In this document: positions 18,872-27,397 of the stretch, piece by piece | Numbering within the stretch: the first letter of the stretch is position 1 | Layout of the letters: each line of letters opens with the position of its first letter | DNA from: CBDDBH01 sp965225625 | GTDB lineage: Bacteria; Pseudomonadota; Gammaproteobacteria; JADZEE01 | DNA length: 64,000 bases | Assembly: GCA_965225625.1 (NCBI GenBank) | Contig: CBDDBH010000022.1 | Coordinates: 130,213-194,212 of the forward strand | Reading direction: 5' to 3' | Program-made: the position numbers and the translations under genes | Notes under the pieces: generated by a model | What the model was told of the DNA's origin: nothing | Databases searched by the model: none | What the model saw: the letters and a program-made list of their open reading frames with translations, nothing else

Positions 18872-18889
18872 GGCGGCAAAAAAAGCTGC

Positions 18890-18925
18890 TAGAAAAAAAG
18901 AAGGGCCGCACTATGGCGGCCCTTC
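18890..18925 (-). terminator. Terminator for the minus-strand MFS gene
   Basis: A 10-bp stem GAAGGGCCGC / GCGGCCCTTC (18900-18925) has an A-run directly on its left, which becomes a U-tract only for leftward transcription. It therefore fits the MFS gene ending at 19138 rather than the propeller gene ending at 18871. The 210 bases between it and 19138 show nothing I can name. Confidence 0.75.
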
Positions 18926-19137
18926 GCGAGATCGGGTATCCCCAACCCCTGGATCGGCATCAGGATCCGTGCGTTCCCCTCAAACAGCGAAGGTTGCTCC
19001 GCAGTCCGCATGAAACGCGAGGTTGCTTCGATACCTGCGAAATCTCACTAGACATTAGATCACCCCCTTTTACGTTGTTTGCCGGACTTGCGATTATGAG
19101 GCTCATTGTTGCAAAAGCCAAGATCTCGAGTTCTTAC

Positions 19138-20394
19138 CTAAGCATCCATGCTGGTCGGAAACTTTGGCAGGCTTAACAATAGTCCAACCCCAACCGCGAA
19201 CACTGCGATGTTGGCCCACAACAAAGCATCGTAGGAACCCGTGCGTGCGTGGGCAAAACCCATAAGCGAAGGCCCCACTGCGCTGGCTATGATGAAAGCG
19301 CTGTAGAAATAGCCGAATATTTCGCCGAACGCGCGCGTGCCAAAATAGCGGCCGGTAAGATAAGCCAGTAGATCCCCTTCAGCGCCGGTCGCGATCCCAA
19401 GTAATACCGCGCAAAACATCAACACGACAGTGTTTTCTCCGAACAGCAGAATGAAAACCGCGATGATCGGAAAGGAGAAGGCCAGCGCTCCGACCCTGGG
19501 GGCGAAGATGCGATCGAACAGGTAACCTGAGATAACACGGAAGACCAGAGCCGTTACGCCCATCAGCGCGGCTGCACCCGCCGCAGTCCGACCTGACAAG
19601 CCTTTATCAACGAGTGCGGGTATCAAGTGGATCTGGATGCCGTGCAGCGCCACAGCGACCAGAAAAAAAACGCCGGCGATGGTCCAGAATTCTCGTGTCT
19701 TCGCAGCCGTGGCCCGGCTCGGCCCGTAGATTTCGCGCGTTTCGCTGCCGGAGGCCGATAGGATGCCGTCATCCATAGAGTGCCCCGCGCTCGCGGGTGA
19801 GTCGCGCAGCAACAGCGTAACGATGGGTAGGCCGATAATGACAATGTAGATTGCCAACCCGCAAAAGGCAGCTCGCCAACCCATCTTCTCGATTAACCAC
19901 TGCGCAATCAATGGAGTAATTGTGGCGCCCGCGCCGATGCCGGCAACTGCAATCCCTAGCGCCAGCCCGCGCCGGCGTTGGAACCATTGGGTAACGGATT
20001 TGGAGTAGCCAACGGTGCTGGATCCTGCGCCGACAATGCCGATCAAGGCGGCGATAGTGTACAGATATACAATTTTACCGCTGTTGAGCGACCACGCACC
20101 GATCAACGCGGCGAGCAGACACATGCATGGGATAACGACTTTTCGCACACCCAAACGATCAATCAAAACGCCGGCAATCGGCATTGAAACCGCCAGCGTT
20201 ATTGCCAGAATGCTAATGGCCAGGGATATCTCACCGCGGTCCCAACCAAATTCCGCCGTCAATGGGATAATGAATGCCCCAAACGACAGAAATACGACCG
20301 GGGTAATGCACACGGCTGTGCCGACGAACGATGCCAGCACAACCCACCAGCCGTAATAAATTGGAGTTTTCACTGAGATAGAATGATGCTGCAT
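19138..20394 (-). CDS. MFS transporter (oxalate/formate antiporter-like)
   Basis: A 418-residue, 12-helix major facilitator. The first helix (YYGWWVVLASFVGTAVCI), the loop DRLGVRKVV between helices 2 and 3, and WFQRRRGLALGIAVAGIGAG resemble the monocarboxylate/OFA group of carboxylate carriers. Start set at ATG 20394 (MQHHSISVKTP), close to helix 1; the frame extends 37 codons further without further support. This ATG overlaps the ATG of the opposite-strand thioesterase in one CATG. Likely imports or exchanges an organic acid. Confidence 0.86.
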   Translation of the reverse strand: MQHHSISVKTPIYYGWWVVLASFVGTAVCITPVVFLSFGAFIIPLTAEFGWDRGEISLAISILAITLAVSMPIAGVLIDRLGVRKVVIPCMCLLAALIGAWSLNSGKIVYLYTIAALIGIVGAGSSTVGYSKSVTQWFQRRRGLALGIAVAGIGAGATITPLIAQWLIEKMGWRAAFCGLAIYIVIIGLPIVTLLLRDSPASAGHSMDDGILSASGSETREIYGPSRATAAKTREFWTIAGVFFLVAVALHGIQIHLIPALVDKGLSGRTAAGAAALMGVTALVFRVISGYLFDRIFAPRVGALAFSFPIIAVFILLFGENTVVLMFCAVLLGIATGAEGDLLAYLTGRYFGTRAFGEIFGYFYSAFIIASAVGPSLMGFAHARTGSYDALLWANIAVFAVGVGLLLSLPKFPTSMDA

Positions 20395-20911
20395 GAACGA
20401 TAAGAACACTACTTCGGGCGAACCCGTGAACACTGCCAGTATTCCGACGCCATTTGAGCGCATTGGAGTCGTGGAACCGGAATGGATCGATTCCAACGGC
20501 CACATGAACGTCAGGCATTACATGGACGTCTTTTATAATTGTGCCAATAGTGTGTTCGAGTACATCGGCATGCGTTTTGATCCGGTTGAGAATCGTGACA
20601 ATTCGATAATGACTCTCGGCTTGAATATCGATTACACGGGCGAGTTGTTGTTGGGTGAGAAAATCGTGACCAGCGCGCAATTGCTCGATACAGATCATAG
20701 TAAGGTTCACCTGTATTTCGAAACACACAAAGAGCAATCCCGCCAATTGTCAGCGCGTGGTGCGATACTTTTTATTCATGTCGATTTGAATAGCCGCAAA
20801 AGCCAATCATTTGCTCCGGCCATGCAGGAGCGGCTCAAGGCACTCGCGCAGGCGCATCAAGTACTGGGTGAGCCCGAGCATGCCAACCGCCAGTTGGGTA
20901 TTCGCAGGTAG
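20393..20911 (+). CDS. Hot-dog fold acyl-CoA thioesterase (4HBT/YbgC-like)
   Basis: A 172-residue protein. The segment PEWIDSNGHMNVRHYMDVFY is the conserved helix-start of 4-hydroxybenzoyl-CoA/YbgC-type thioesterases, with the Asp and His-Met-Asn typical of the active site. Similar proteins include betainyl-CoA thioesterases of carnitine breakdown, which would suit the Rieske genes nearby, but this is inference. If it starts at ATG 20393 it abuts the divergent MFS gene exactly; GTG 20426 is an alternative that keeps all conserved residues. Followed after 42 bp by a second MFS gene. Confidence 0.82.
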   Translation: MNDKNTTSGEPVNTASIPTPFERIGVVEPEWIDSNGHMNVRHYMDVFYNCANSVFEYIGMRFDPVENRDNSIMTLGLNIDYTGELLLGEKIVTSAQLLDTDHSKVHLYFETHKEQSRQLSARGAILFIHVDLNSRKSQSFAPAMQERLKALAQAHQVLGEPEHANRQLGIRR

Positions 20912-20953
20912 TGAGCGGCCATTTCTCACCACCAGTGAGCGCCGTCGAGGCAA

Positions 20954-22120
20954 ATGCTGGTGACAATGCAGGTCAGTGAGCGCGATCCCGTTCGCAACAT
21001 TGTCGGCACCTGCGCAGCACAAACTTCCGCTATCGCCGCACCCCTGCTGGCACCGCTGTTTATCGGCGCTCTCATGGTCGGCTTCGGCGTTGGTGAAACC
21101 GAAGTTGGTACTTTAATCACAGTCGAGTTGTTCGTGATCGGCGTCGTCAGCATTGCAATCGCGTCCAATATGCACCGCGTTCCGCATCATTGGTTCGCCA
21201 TTGGTGGCACCGTTGTTATGGTCGCCGCCTGTTTGCTGACCGCGGCTACCGAGAACTTTGCTCAGCTGTACCCGTGGCGGATCCTCGCTGGCCTGGGTTG
21301 CGGTATCGTTGTTGCAACCGTCAACGCGGCAATCTCCCGGGCGCGCTCTCCCGTGCTGCTGTTTGGCCTGGGTTGGGCCAGCGCCTACGTGGCGATTGCC
21401 ATCATCGCTGTTGCAAGCACGCACGGCGTCGATGTACTGAGTTTCGAGCGATCGTATACTTGGCTGGCTGGTGCGTTGCTTTTGCTGATACCAGTGTTGT
21501 GGCTGGTGCCGCGGCATGCGCGTGTATCCACCACTGTTGCGTTGCCGAAAGGGACCTTTGTTCTGGGCTGCGTGTTGTTAACGGGCATTGCGCTGATCGG
21601 CGCCAGTATGATGGCCTACTACGCTTTCGTTGAACGTTTGGCACATGCTACTGGTGCGAGCGCTGAGATTTCCGGACGCATCGTCGCAGTCGTGCAAGTC
21701 GGCGGTATCGTCGGCGGCCTCATCGCCGCGCCGCTCACCAATCGCTTCGGATTAGTCCGTGCGCTCGCGGTTGGTACGGTATTGCATGGGCTGACAGTCG
21801 TCTTGGCAATTCAAGCCGTCAGTGCGCTGATGCTCGGCATTGTCGCATTCGTTGAAGGCGTCACCTTTATTTGTATAACGCCGATGATGCTCGCGTTGGC
21901 AGCCGAAATTGATCGGCAGGGTCGATGGGCTGCGGCAGGTGCCGGCATGTTGACTTTAAGTACCGCCGTTGGCCCGCTTTTGGGAGGCGCCTTGATCGAG
22001 GGATTCAGCTATGGTTCCTTAGCGTGGCTGCAGATCGCGACGATACCGGCGGTACTCGCCTTTCTGTGGGTTGGCAACGGCATTCAACGCATTCAAGCTC
22101 AATCCCTGTGCGCACCGTGA
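20954..22120 (+). CDS. MFS transporter
   Basis: A 388-residue membrane protein with about 12 hydrophobic helices (e.g. TLITVELFVIGVVSIAIA, GTVVMVAACLLTAAT, GALLLLIPVLWLVP). It has the size and helix pattern of small drug or sugar-type MFS carriers but lacks a clear GxLxDRxGRR loop. Start at ATG 20954 (MLVTMQVSERDP). It sits between the thioesterase and the PQQ dehydrogenase on the same strand with gaps of 42 and 21 bp, so these three may be one operon. Substrate unknown. Confidence 0.78.
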   Translation: MLVTMQVSERDPVRNIVGTCAAQTSAIAAPLLAPLFIGALMVGFGVGETEVGTLITVELFVIGVVSIAIASNMHRVPHHWFAIGGTVVMVAACLLTAATENFAQLYPWRILAGLGCGIVVATVNAAISRARSPVLLFGLGWASAYVAIAIIAVASTHGVDVLSFERSYTWLAGALLLLIPVLWLVPRHARVSTTVALPKGTFVLGCVLLTGIALIGASMMAYYAFVERLAHATGASAEISGRIVAVVQVGGIVGGLIAAPLTNRFGLVRALAVGTVLHGLTVVLAIQAVSALMLGIVAFVEGVTFICITPMMLALAAEIDRQGRWAAAGAGMLTLSTAVGPLLGGALIEGFSYGSLAWLQIATIPAVLAFLWVGNGIQRIQAQSLCAP

Positions 22121-22141
22121 TTTTGGGATAGACCGTCAACA

Positions 22142-23836
22142 ATGAAGGTATTTTTGATTATGGTTCATCGATGTTTGTTGTCGTTGCTGTTGCTGATTAG
22201 TTCGAACCTGTTGGCGCAATCAGCAGAGGACTTGAACCGCGATGCGCAGACGCCCGAAGACGTCGTTACTCTTGGTATGGGCCATGGACTGCAACGCTAT
22301 AGTCCGCTCACGGAGATCAATACCAAGACGGTAGCGAACCTGGTACCGGCGTGGACGTTTAGTCTGTGGGATGACAACGGCCAGGAAGCACAACCACTGA
22401 TTTACGAGGGATTGATCTACGCAAATACGTATCGTGCCACTTACGCGGTAGATGCGCGCAGCGGGCGCCGCGTCTGGAAGCACGATCTCGATATCCCCGC
22501 CGGCAGCCTGGCAATGGCCTGTTGCGGCATAGTCAACCGCGGAGCCGCGCTGTTTGAAGGTCGTCTTTATCGACAGACTTTGGATAACTACGTTATCGCA
22601 TTGGATGCGAAAACGGGTGAGGAAGTCTGGCGTCAACACGCTGCCAAATTTGAAGATGCGTATTCGATGACCGGCGCGCCGTTGATTGCGAACGGCGTTG
22701 TCATTACCGGCGTGGGCGGCGGCGATTACGGTGCGCGCGGATTCCTCGATGGTTGGGATGCGGCCAGCGGCAAACATTTATGGCGGAAGTACACCACGGC
22801 GGCGCCCGATGAGCCCGGCGGTAACACATGGGAAGGTGATGCATACAAACACGGCGGTGGACCGACCTGGATAACTGGTTCCTACGATCCTGAACTGGAT
22901 CTCGTCTTTTGGGGCACGGGAAACCCGGCGCCGTGGAGCGCTGCCAAGCGCAAGGGCGACAATCTTTACACCAACTCGGTAATAGCATTGAGACCCAAGA
23001 CCGGTGAACGCGTCTGGTATTTTCAAGCAACGCCGAACGACACTTACGATTTTGACGGTGTTAACGAGCTCATCCACGCCACGCTGGATATCGACGGCCA
23101 CGCCCGCAAGGTGCTCATGCAGGCGAATCGTAACGGCTACTTTTATTTGCTGGACCGCAAAACCGGTGAACTCCTGCGGGCGAATCAATACATCGACAAG
23201 CTCAACTGGGCGCAAGGGATTGACCTGAAAACCGGGCGTCCAATACTGTCGGAATTAACTAAGCGAATGTTAAACAATGGTGATGAGATAGACGTCTGGC
23301 CGTCCAATCTGGGCGGCAAGAACTGGGCGCCGGCCTCCTACAGCACCGACACGGGGCTGGTCTACCTCAACGGCATCGAGCTGGCGATGCGCTACAAACC
23401 GGTCGACGTAGAGTACGTCAAGGGTGGATTCTATCTCGGTGTCGAGTACGCCTTCCTAGTTCCCGAAGACGGTTCCAAAGTCGGCCGCCTGCGTGCCATC
23501 GATCCCCTGACCGGGCGTCGGGTATGGGAGACGGCTATGGATCCCTGGGCGAACGGCGGTACATTGGTCACGGCGGGCGCGCTGGTGTTCACCGGTCTAC
23601 AAACCGGCGAGCTCGCGGCCTATCACGCGGAAACCGGCGAGCAGTTGTGGAGTTATCAAACCGGTAGTGGAATCATAGCACCACCGGTAACCTACACGCT
23701 CGACGGTACCCAGTATGTCGCAGTATTAAGCGGCACCGGCGGCCTGGGACCGCGCTTCGTGCCGCAAAAGGAATTCATGACGATGAATAAAGGTGGTCTG
23801 CTGACGGTCTTTAAATTGTTCAGCCCCTATCGTTAA
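22142..23836 (+). CDS. PQQ-dependent (quinoprotein) alcohol dehydrogenase, probably lanthanide type
   Basis: A 564-residue periplasmic enzyme with a signal peptide (cleaved near LAQS). It shows the vicinal disulfide MACCGIVNRG (Cys126-Cys127), PQQ-contact motifs GGGPTW and GTGNPAPW, and propeller-docking tryptophan repeats (GEEVWRQH, GRRVWET, GEQLWSY). The catalytic region TPNDTYDFDGVNE has Asp303 and a second Asp305; this DxD pair marks lanthanide-dependent XoxF/PedH-type enzymes, whereas calcium enzymes have Ala or Ser at the second place. It oxidises alcohols to aldehydes, donating electrons to a cytochrome c not seen here. Confidence 0.9.
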   Translation: MKVFLIMVHRCLLSLLLLISSNLLAQSAEDLNRDAQTPEDVVTLGMGHGLQRYSPLTEINTKTVANLVPAWTFSLWDDNGQEAQPLIYEGLIYANTYRATYAVDARSGRRVWKHDLDIPAGSLAMACCGIVNRGAALFEGRLYRQTLDNYVIALDAKTGEEVWRQHAAKFEDAYSMTGAPLIANGVVITGVGGGDYGARGFLDGWDAASGKHLWRKYTTAAPDEPGGNTWEGDAYKHGGGPTWITGSYDPELDLVFWGTGNPAPWSAAKRKGDNLYTNSVIALRPKTGERVWYFQATPNDTYDFDGVNELIHATLDIDGHARKVLMQANRNGYFYLLDRKTGELLRANQYIDKLNWAQGIDLKTGRPILSELTKRMLNNGDEIDVWPSNLGGKNWAPASYSTDTGLVYLNGIELAMRYKPVDVEYVKGGFYLGVEYAFLVPEDGSKVGRLRAIDPLTGRRVWETAMDPWANGGTLVTAGALVFTGLQTGELAAYHAETGEQLWSYQTGSGIIAPPVTYTLDGTQYVAVLSGTGGLGPRFVPQKEFMTMNKGGLLTVFKLFSPYR

Positions 23837-23847
23837 TTGGCTACTGG

Positions 23848-23902
23848 ATGCCCTCACCCCGGCCCTCTCCCAAAGGGAGAGGGAGAAGGGGCACGGGGTG
23901 AA
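23848..23902. repeat. Intergenic palindromic repeat (REP-like)
   Basis: CCCTCACCCC and CGGGGTGA flank an inner hairpin CCCTCTCCC-AAA-GGGAGAGGG, between the PQQ dehydrogenase and the flavin oxidoreductase. It resembles the hairpins inside the element at 3326-3517. Confidence 0.72.
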
Positions 23903-23919
23903 CAACTGAGGAAATAACT

Positions 23920-24999
23920 ATGGAATTCGGAGCATGTGTCGCCAGCAAGATTGATGACTGGCAGTTGATAGTGGAAGTCGAAGCGCTCGGTTATGACATG
24001 GCCTGGCTTGCCGATTCACAGATGATCTGGTCGGACGGATTCGCGACGCTGGCACTTGCTGCCCAAAACACGTCACGCATACGTCTGGGTACCGGAATTG
24101 CCCCCGCGGGTACGCGCCTTGCGCCGATCACGGCGAACGCGATCGCATCAATTAATCGTATTGCGCCGGGGCGTGTCTTCCTTGGCATCGGCACCGGCCA
24201 CACCTCGATGCGGGTGATGGGGATGCCGCCCATGCGACTTGGCAAGTTCCGAGACTATCTGCGCGTTGTGCGCGGGCTGCTGAATGGGGAAGAAGTTGAG
24301 TACACACTCGATGGTGAGACACGCGCTATTCGTTTCCTGCACCGCGACTTGAATTTTCTTAACCTCGACGATTACATCCCGATCTACGTCGCGGCCAACG
24401 GACCGAAGGCCTTGATGACGGCGGGTGAGTTGGCGGACGGCTGGATCTCCGGCACCAAGCCCGGCGCTGAAGCCTTCACCCGCGATTTCACCCAGGTACA
24501 AGCGGGCGCCGATAAGGTTGGACGCAGCCTCAGCGCTGATTTTCTCACTGCGGGGATAACCGCACCGGTCGTGCTCAAATCCGGAGAACCCGTGAATTCC
24601 GATCGAGTGATCGACGCGTGCGGCTCGCAGGTGGCGTGCGTCATTCATTTCATTTACGAGATTTTCAATGCCACAGGCCAGGAAGCCGTCGTGCCGCCGG
24701 CTTTTCACAGCTTTTGGGATGAGTTCTGCGACCAGGTGGACAAAATGAAGACCCCGGTAGAAAAACGTTATCAGGAAATTCACGACGGTCACTGTACATA
24801 CTTACGACCCGAGGAGCGTCGTTTTATGACGGCCGAAGCCATTCACGAAGCCTGTCTGGTCGGTGAGCCTGATGACATCATCGAGCAACTGCGTGCCGCC
24901 GAAGCAGCCGGACTGAAACAGGTCGTCTCCCTGCCGCCCATGGCCGCCGCCCGCGAAGTGTTCAAGGATTTCTCCGAACAAGTCATCGCCCGCTACTGA
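23920..24999 (+). CDS. LLM-class flavin-dependent oxidoreductase
   Basis: A 359-residue luciferase-like TIM-barrel enzyme. Visible landmarks: EALGYDMAWLADSQ near 21, SRIRLGTGIAPAGTR near 51, RVFLGIGTGHTS near 86 and IPIYVAANGPKALMTAGELADGW near 150, all typical of methylene-tetrahydromethanopterin-reductase-like/F420- or FMN-using members. Start ATG follows GAGGAAATAACT. Reaction unknown; many members oxidise small organics in catabolic clusters. A remnant of another member lies at 35636-35999. Confidence 0.86.
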   Translation: MEFGACVASKIDDWQLIVEVEALGYDMAWLADSQMIWSDGFATLALAAQNTSRIRLGTGIAPAGTRLAPITANAIASINRIAPGRVFLGIGTGHTSMRVMGMPPMRLGKFRDYLRVVRGLLNGEEVEYTLDGETRAIRFLHRDLNFLNLDDYIPIYVAANGPKALMTAGELADGWISGTKPGAEAFTRDFTQVQAGADKVGRSLSADFLTAGITAPVVLKSGEPVNSDRVIDACGSQVACVIHFIYEIFNATGQEAVVPPAFHSFWDEFCDQVDKMKTPVEKRYQEIHDGHCTYLRPEERRFMTAEAIHEACLVGEPDDIIEQLRAAEAAGLKQVVSLPPMAAAREVFKDFSEQVIARY

Positions 25000-25060
25000 G
25001 CGGCAATTACAAGAGAACCGAGCAAGCGATTCTCCCCCGTTTGTCGTATCTCGAACGAAG

Positions 25061-25195
25061 GTCCCTTCTCCCTTAGCGGGAGAAGGACTGTTGCACCGTC
25101 ATTGCGAGCCCGCGTAGCGGGCGCGGCAATCCACGGATGCCTCGGTGCCGCGACGTGGATTGCCGCGCCCTCGCGTTGCGAGCGCTCGCAATGAC
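25061..25195. repeat. Compound intergenic repeat with nested inverted repeats
   Basis: A small hairpin (TTCTCCCTTAGCGGGAGAA) is followed by a 98-bp element (25098-25195) bounded by GTCATTGCGAGC and GCTCGCAATGAC, with an inner inverted pair (GCGGCAATCCACG / CGTGGATTGCCGC). It fills most of the 327-bp gap before the cupin gene and looks like a mobile REP/MITE family; I see no coding potential in it. Confidence 0.82.
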
Positions 25196-25326
25196 CCGAG
25201 TTTATTCCCTGTTTTGTGGGGATATCTCAAAGGATAGGATGAGGGGAAAGACCGGTTCAAATGTCTGTGGATCTGTTAGCTTGTCCTCCGTTAGTGTTTG
25301 CCATCACATTGCAGGAGTCCTTAACC

Positions 25327-25818
25327 ATGCCCAACACACCCCCCATCATCAACCTGGACGCTTTACAAAAAGAACAGCACGGCGACGGAGAGAAATTCTC
25401 AGCTCTGCTTGCCCCCCTCACTACCATACTGGGCATGAAAAAAATGGGTTGCGCGGTCGTTGAACTTGAACCCGGAAAGCGCGGCTGGCCCTATCATCTG
25501 CACTACGGCATGGAGGAGCTCTTCGTCATTGTGGAAGGCGAGGGCACGCTTCGCTATGACGATGCTGAGCATCCGATCCGTCAGGGCGATGTCATTTTCA
25601 CGCCTACGGGAGACAACACAGCCCATCAAATTGTCAATACATCTCAAGGCCAGCTTCGCTATCTGGCATTGAGTTCGATGCAAGATACGGAGCTGTGTTA
25701 CTACCCGGACTCAAAAAAATATCTAGGCGGGATAATTGATGATGAACAGGGCAAGAAGATTGTCTTTATGGCGCGCGAAGAAGCGGCGGTCGATTATTGG
25801 GATCGTGAAATAGACTAG
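25327..25818 (+). CDS. Cupin-domain protein
   Basis: A 163-residue single-domain cupin. Motif 1 is YHLHYGMEELFVIVEGEG and motif 2 is GDVIFTPTGDNTAHQIVN, giving two or three histidines and a glutamate for a metal ion. The start at ATG 25327 has AGGAG seven to eight bases upstream; an upstream in-frame ATG lacks this. It precedes a second cupin by 32 bp on the same strand. The substrate is unknown. Confidence 0.85.
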   Translation: MPNTPPIINLDALQKEQHGDGEKFSALLAPLTTILGMKKMGCAVVELEPGKRGWPYHLHYGMEELFVIVEGEGTLRYDDAEHPIRQGDVIFTPTGDNTAHQIVNTSQGQLRYLALSSMQDTELCYYPDSKKYLGGIIDDEQGKKIVFMAREEAAVDYWDREID

Positions 25819-25850
25819 GCTTTAGTCAGAAAAGAAAGAGGCTCAAAACC

Positions 25851-26429
25851 ATGAGCGACAAGCAAGCAGTAGGTGTTCGCCGGATCGTCACGGGCCATGA
25901 TGAAAACGGCAAAGCGATCGTGATTGCCGATGGCCCAACGCCTGGTGTCAAGACGACACCAAACCGACCCGGTGTGGTGTTTCACAATATTTGGACAACG
26001 AACAGCACGCCGTCTCGCTTCGATGGGCCCACGGAAACGACCAGCGTTGATCTGCCGTTGCCGCCTCCTAGCGATGGCACTGTCTTTCGCGTGATCGATT
26101 TTCCGACGGAGAATGAAGTTGAGCAGGTCGACGAAGAAACCGCTAAGAAAGCTTTCGCGGAATATGGTGCCGACGGCGCCCTGCAGCACGGCGAGTCGGG
26201 CCAACAGAAAAAGCGCCATGCCTTTATGCATCGTACCGATACGGTCGATTACGCCATTTGCCTGTCGGGTGAAATCACAATGTATATGGACGATTCCGAG
26301 GTCGTCATGCATACCGGTGATGTCATGATCCAGCGCGGCACAAACCATGCCTGGGTCAATAAATCGAACGAATATTGCACCATGGCCTTTGTTTTGATTG
26401 ATGCCGAAGGTAAGCGGGGCGACGAATAG
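25851..26429 (+). CDS. Cupin-domain protein
   Basis: A 192-residue protein whose C-terminal half is a cupin: HRTDTVDYAICLSGEITMYMDDSEVVMHTGDVMIQRGTNHAW (given in parts: histidine at HRTD, glutamate in GEIT, and TNHAW). The N-terminal half (VRRIVTGHDENGKAIVIADG) is common in cupins of marine bacteria annotated only by domain. Probably cotranscribed with the preceding cupin and functionally linked; no reaction can be assigned. Confidence 0.84.
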   Translation: MSDKQAVGVRRIVTGHDENGKAIVIADGPTPGVKTTPNRPGVVFHNIWTTNSTPSRFDGPTETTSVDLPLPPPSDGTVFRVIDFPTENEVEQVDEETAKKAFAEYGADGALQHGESGQQKKRHAFMHRTDTVDYAICLSGEITMYMDDSEVVMHTGDVMIQRGTNHAWVNKSNEYCTMAFVLIDAEGKRGDE

Positions 26430-26509
26430 GGACCGATTGCGTGTCTCGATTCGCCCCGTGCGTATAATCCGCCCTTTAAATTACGGGTCTCAACGCGGTG
26501 CTCTAATGC

Positions 26510-26962
26510 ATGAATTTCGCGGGTGATTTAATCCTACAGGCGCCGCGCGAACGGGTTTTCGCCGCGCTCAACGACGTGCCTTTTTTTGCCTCCTGCATCG
26601 AGGGGGTGGGCGAGCTCGAGCAGCTTGAGGGCAATCGTTATACGGGCGTGTTTGAAACCAAGCTCGCGTATATGCGCTTTAAGTTTAGTGTGACGGTGGA
26701 AATCGTCAGTGCTACGGTGCCCGCGCAAATTGAAACAACGGTGGAAGGTACGCCGCTTGGCATAGTCGGGCGCTTATCGGCGCGCGCCGTCACGCGGTTA
26801 GTGGAACACGGCGATGCGACGCAAGTGCATTACGATATCGATGCTGCGCTGACCGGGAAGCTGGGTAGTCTCGGTCGGCCCGTGTTGAATGCCAAAGCGA
26901 AACAGATGGAAAAGCAGTTTGTCGATAAGATAAGCGCCGCGTTCGAAAATGGCGCGCAATGA
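26510..26962 (+). CDS. CoxG-like SRPBCC protein
   Basis: A 150-residue START-fold protein. It begins GDLILQAPRERVFAALND and contains GVGELEQLEGNRYTG, ending with the long helix LNAKAKQMEKQFVDKISAAF, the pattern of carbon-monoxide-dehydrogenase subunit G-like proteins. CoxG anchors molybdenum hydroxylases to the membrane in CO oxidisers, but no such dehydrogenase is present here, so the role may be ligand binding. Weak ribosome site. Confidence 0.8.
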   Translation: MNFAGDLILQAPRERVFAALNDVPFFASCIEGVGELEQLEGNRYTGVFETKLAYMRFKFSVTVEIVSATVPAQIETTVEGTPLGIVGRLSARAVTRLVEHGDATQVHYDIDAALTGKLGSLGRPVLNAKAKQMEKQFVDKISAAFENGAQ

Positions 26963-27023
26963 AACGTCTAAGTATTTCAAGTACTCTGATTGAATGGATA
27001 ACCAGCCATAAGGGAGGATACGA

Positions 27024-27326
27024 ATGAAAAAACGAAGCCTACTGATTGCGATCACTTTATCTGCCATGCTTATCGGCGCCCAAGCAATCGCGGAAGATTC
27101 CGCGCTATCTGTGGCTCAAAGCGACACTATTGCGTCCGTGTTGAAGCAACAGGTGGGCAAGAGCGCGACATTGAAGCTGGCCTCAGGTCAGGATCTGTCC
27201 GGCGTTGTGCGGCAGGTCGGCGACCATGTCGTTCATTTGGGCGCTCTGAAAGGAATGGAATTCTATGACGCCGCAGTGCAACTCGATGACATCGCTGCGG
27301 TTGTCGTGCGTGCCAGGAACAAATGA
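27024..27326 (+). CDS. Small exported protein of unknown function
   Basis: A 100-residue protein with a clear signal peptide (MKKRSLLIAITLSAMLIGAQAIAED) and a short body whose GKSATLKLASGQDLSGVVRQVGDHVVHLG resembles a small Sm-like/beta-barrel fold seen in periplasmic proteins. Start ATG follows GGGAGGATACG. It lies 61 bp after the CoxG-like gene and converges on the protease gene. Confidence 0.65.
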   Translation: MKKRSLLIAITLSAMLIGAQAIAEDSALSVAQSDTIASVLKQQVGKSATLKLASGQDLSGVVRQVGDHVVHLGALKGMEFYDAAVQLDDIAAVVVRARNK

Positions 27327-27397
27327 GTTACTAAGTAACCGCTTGCCCGGATTCCGCTATTTACCCAGTCATCCGCCATGCGCCTGGGGTTTCGGGG

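Noticed and set aside
18913..19176. 87-codon plus-strand frame after the propeller gene
   Set aside because: Starts inside the terminator hairpin, no ribosome site, no recognisable sequence.
25061..25195. CRISPR-like repeats
   Set aside because: Inverted, not evenly spaced direct repeats; no spacers or cas genes.
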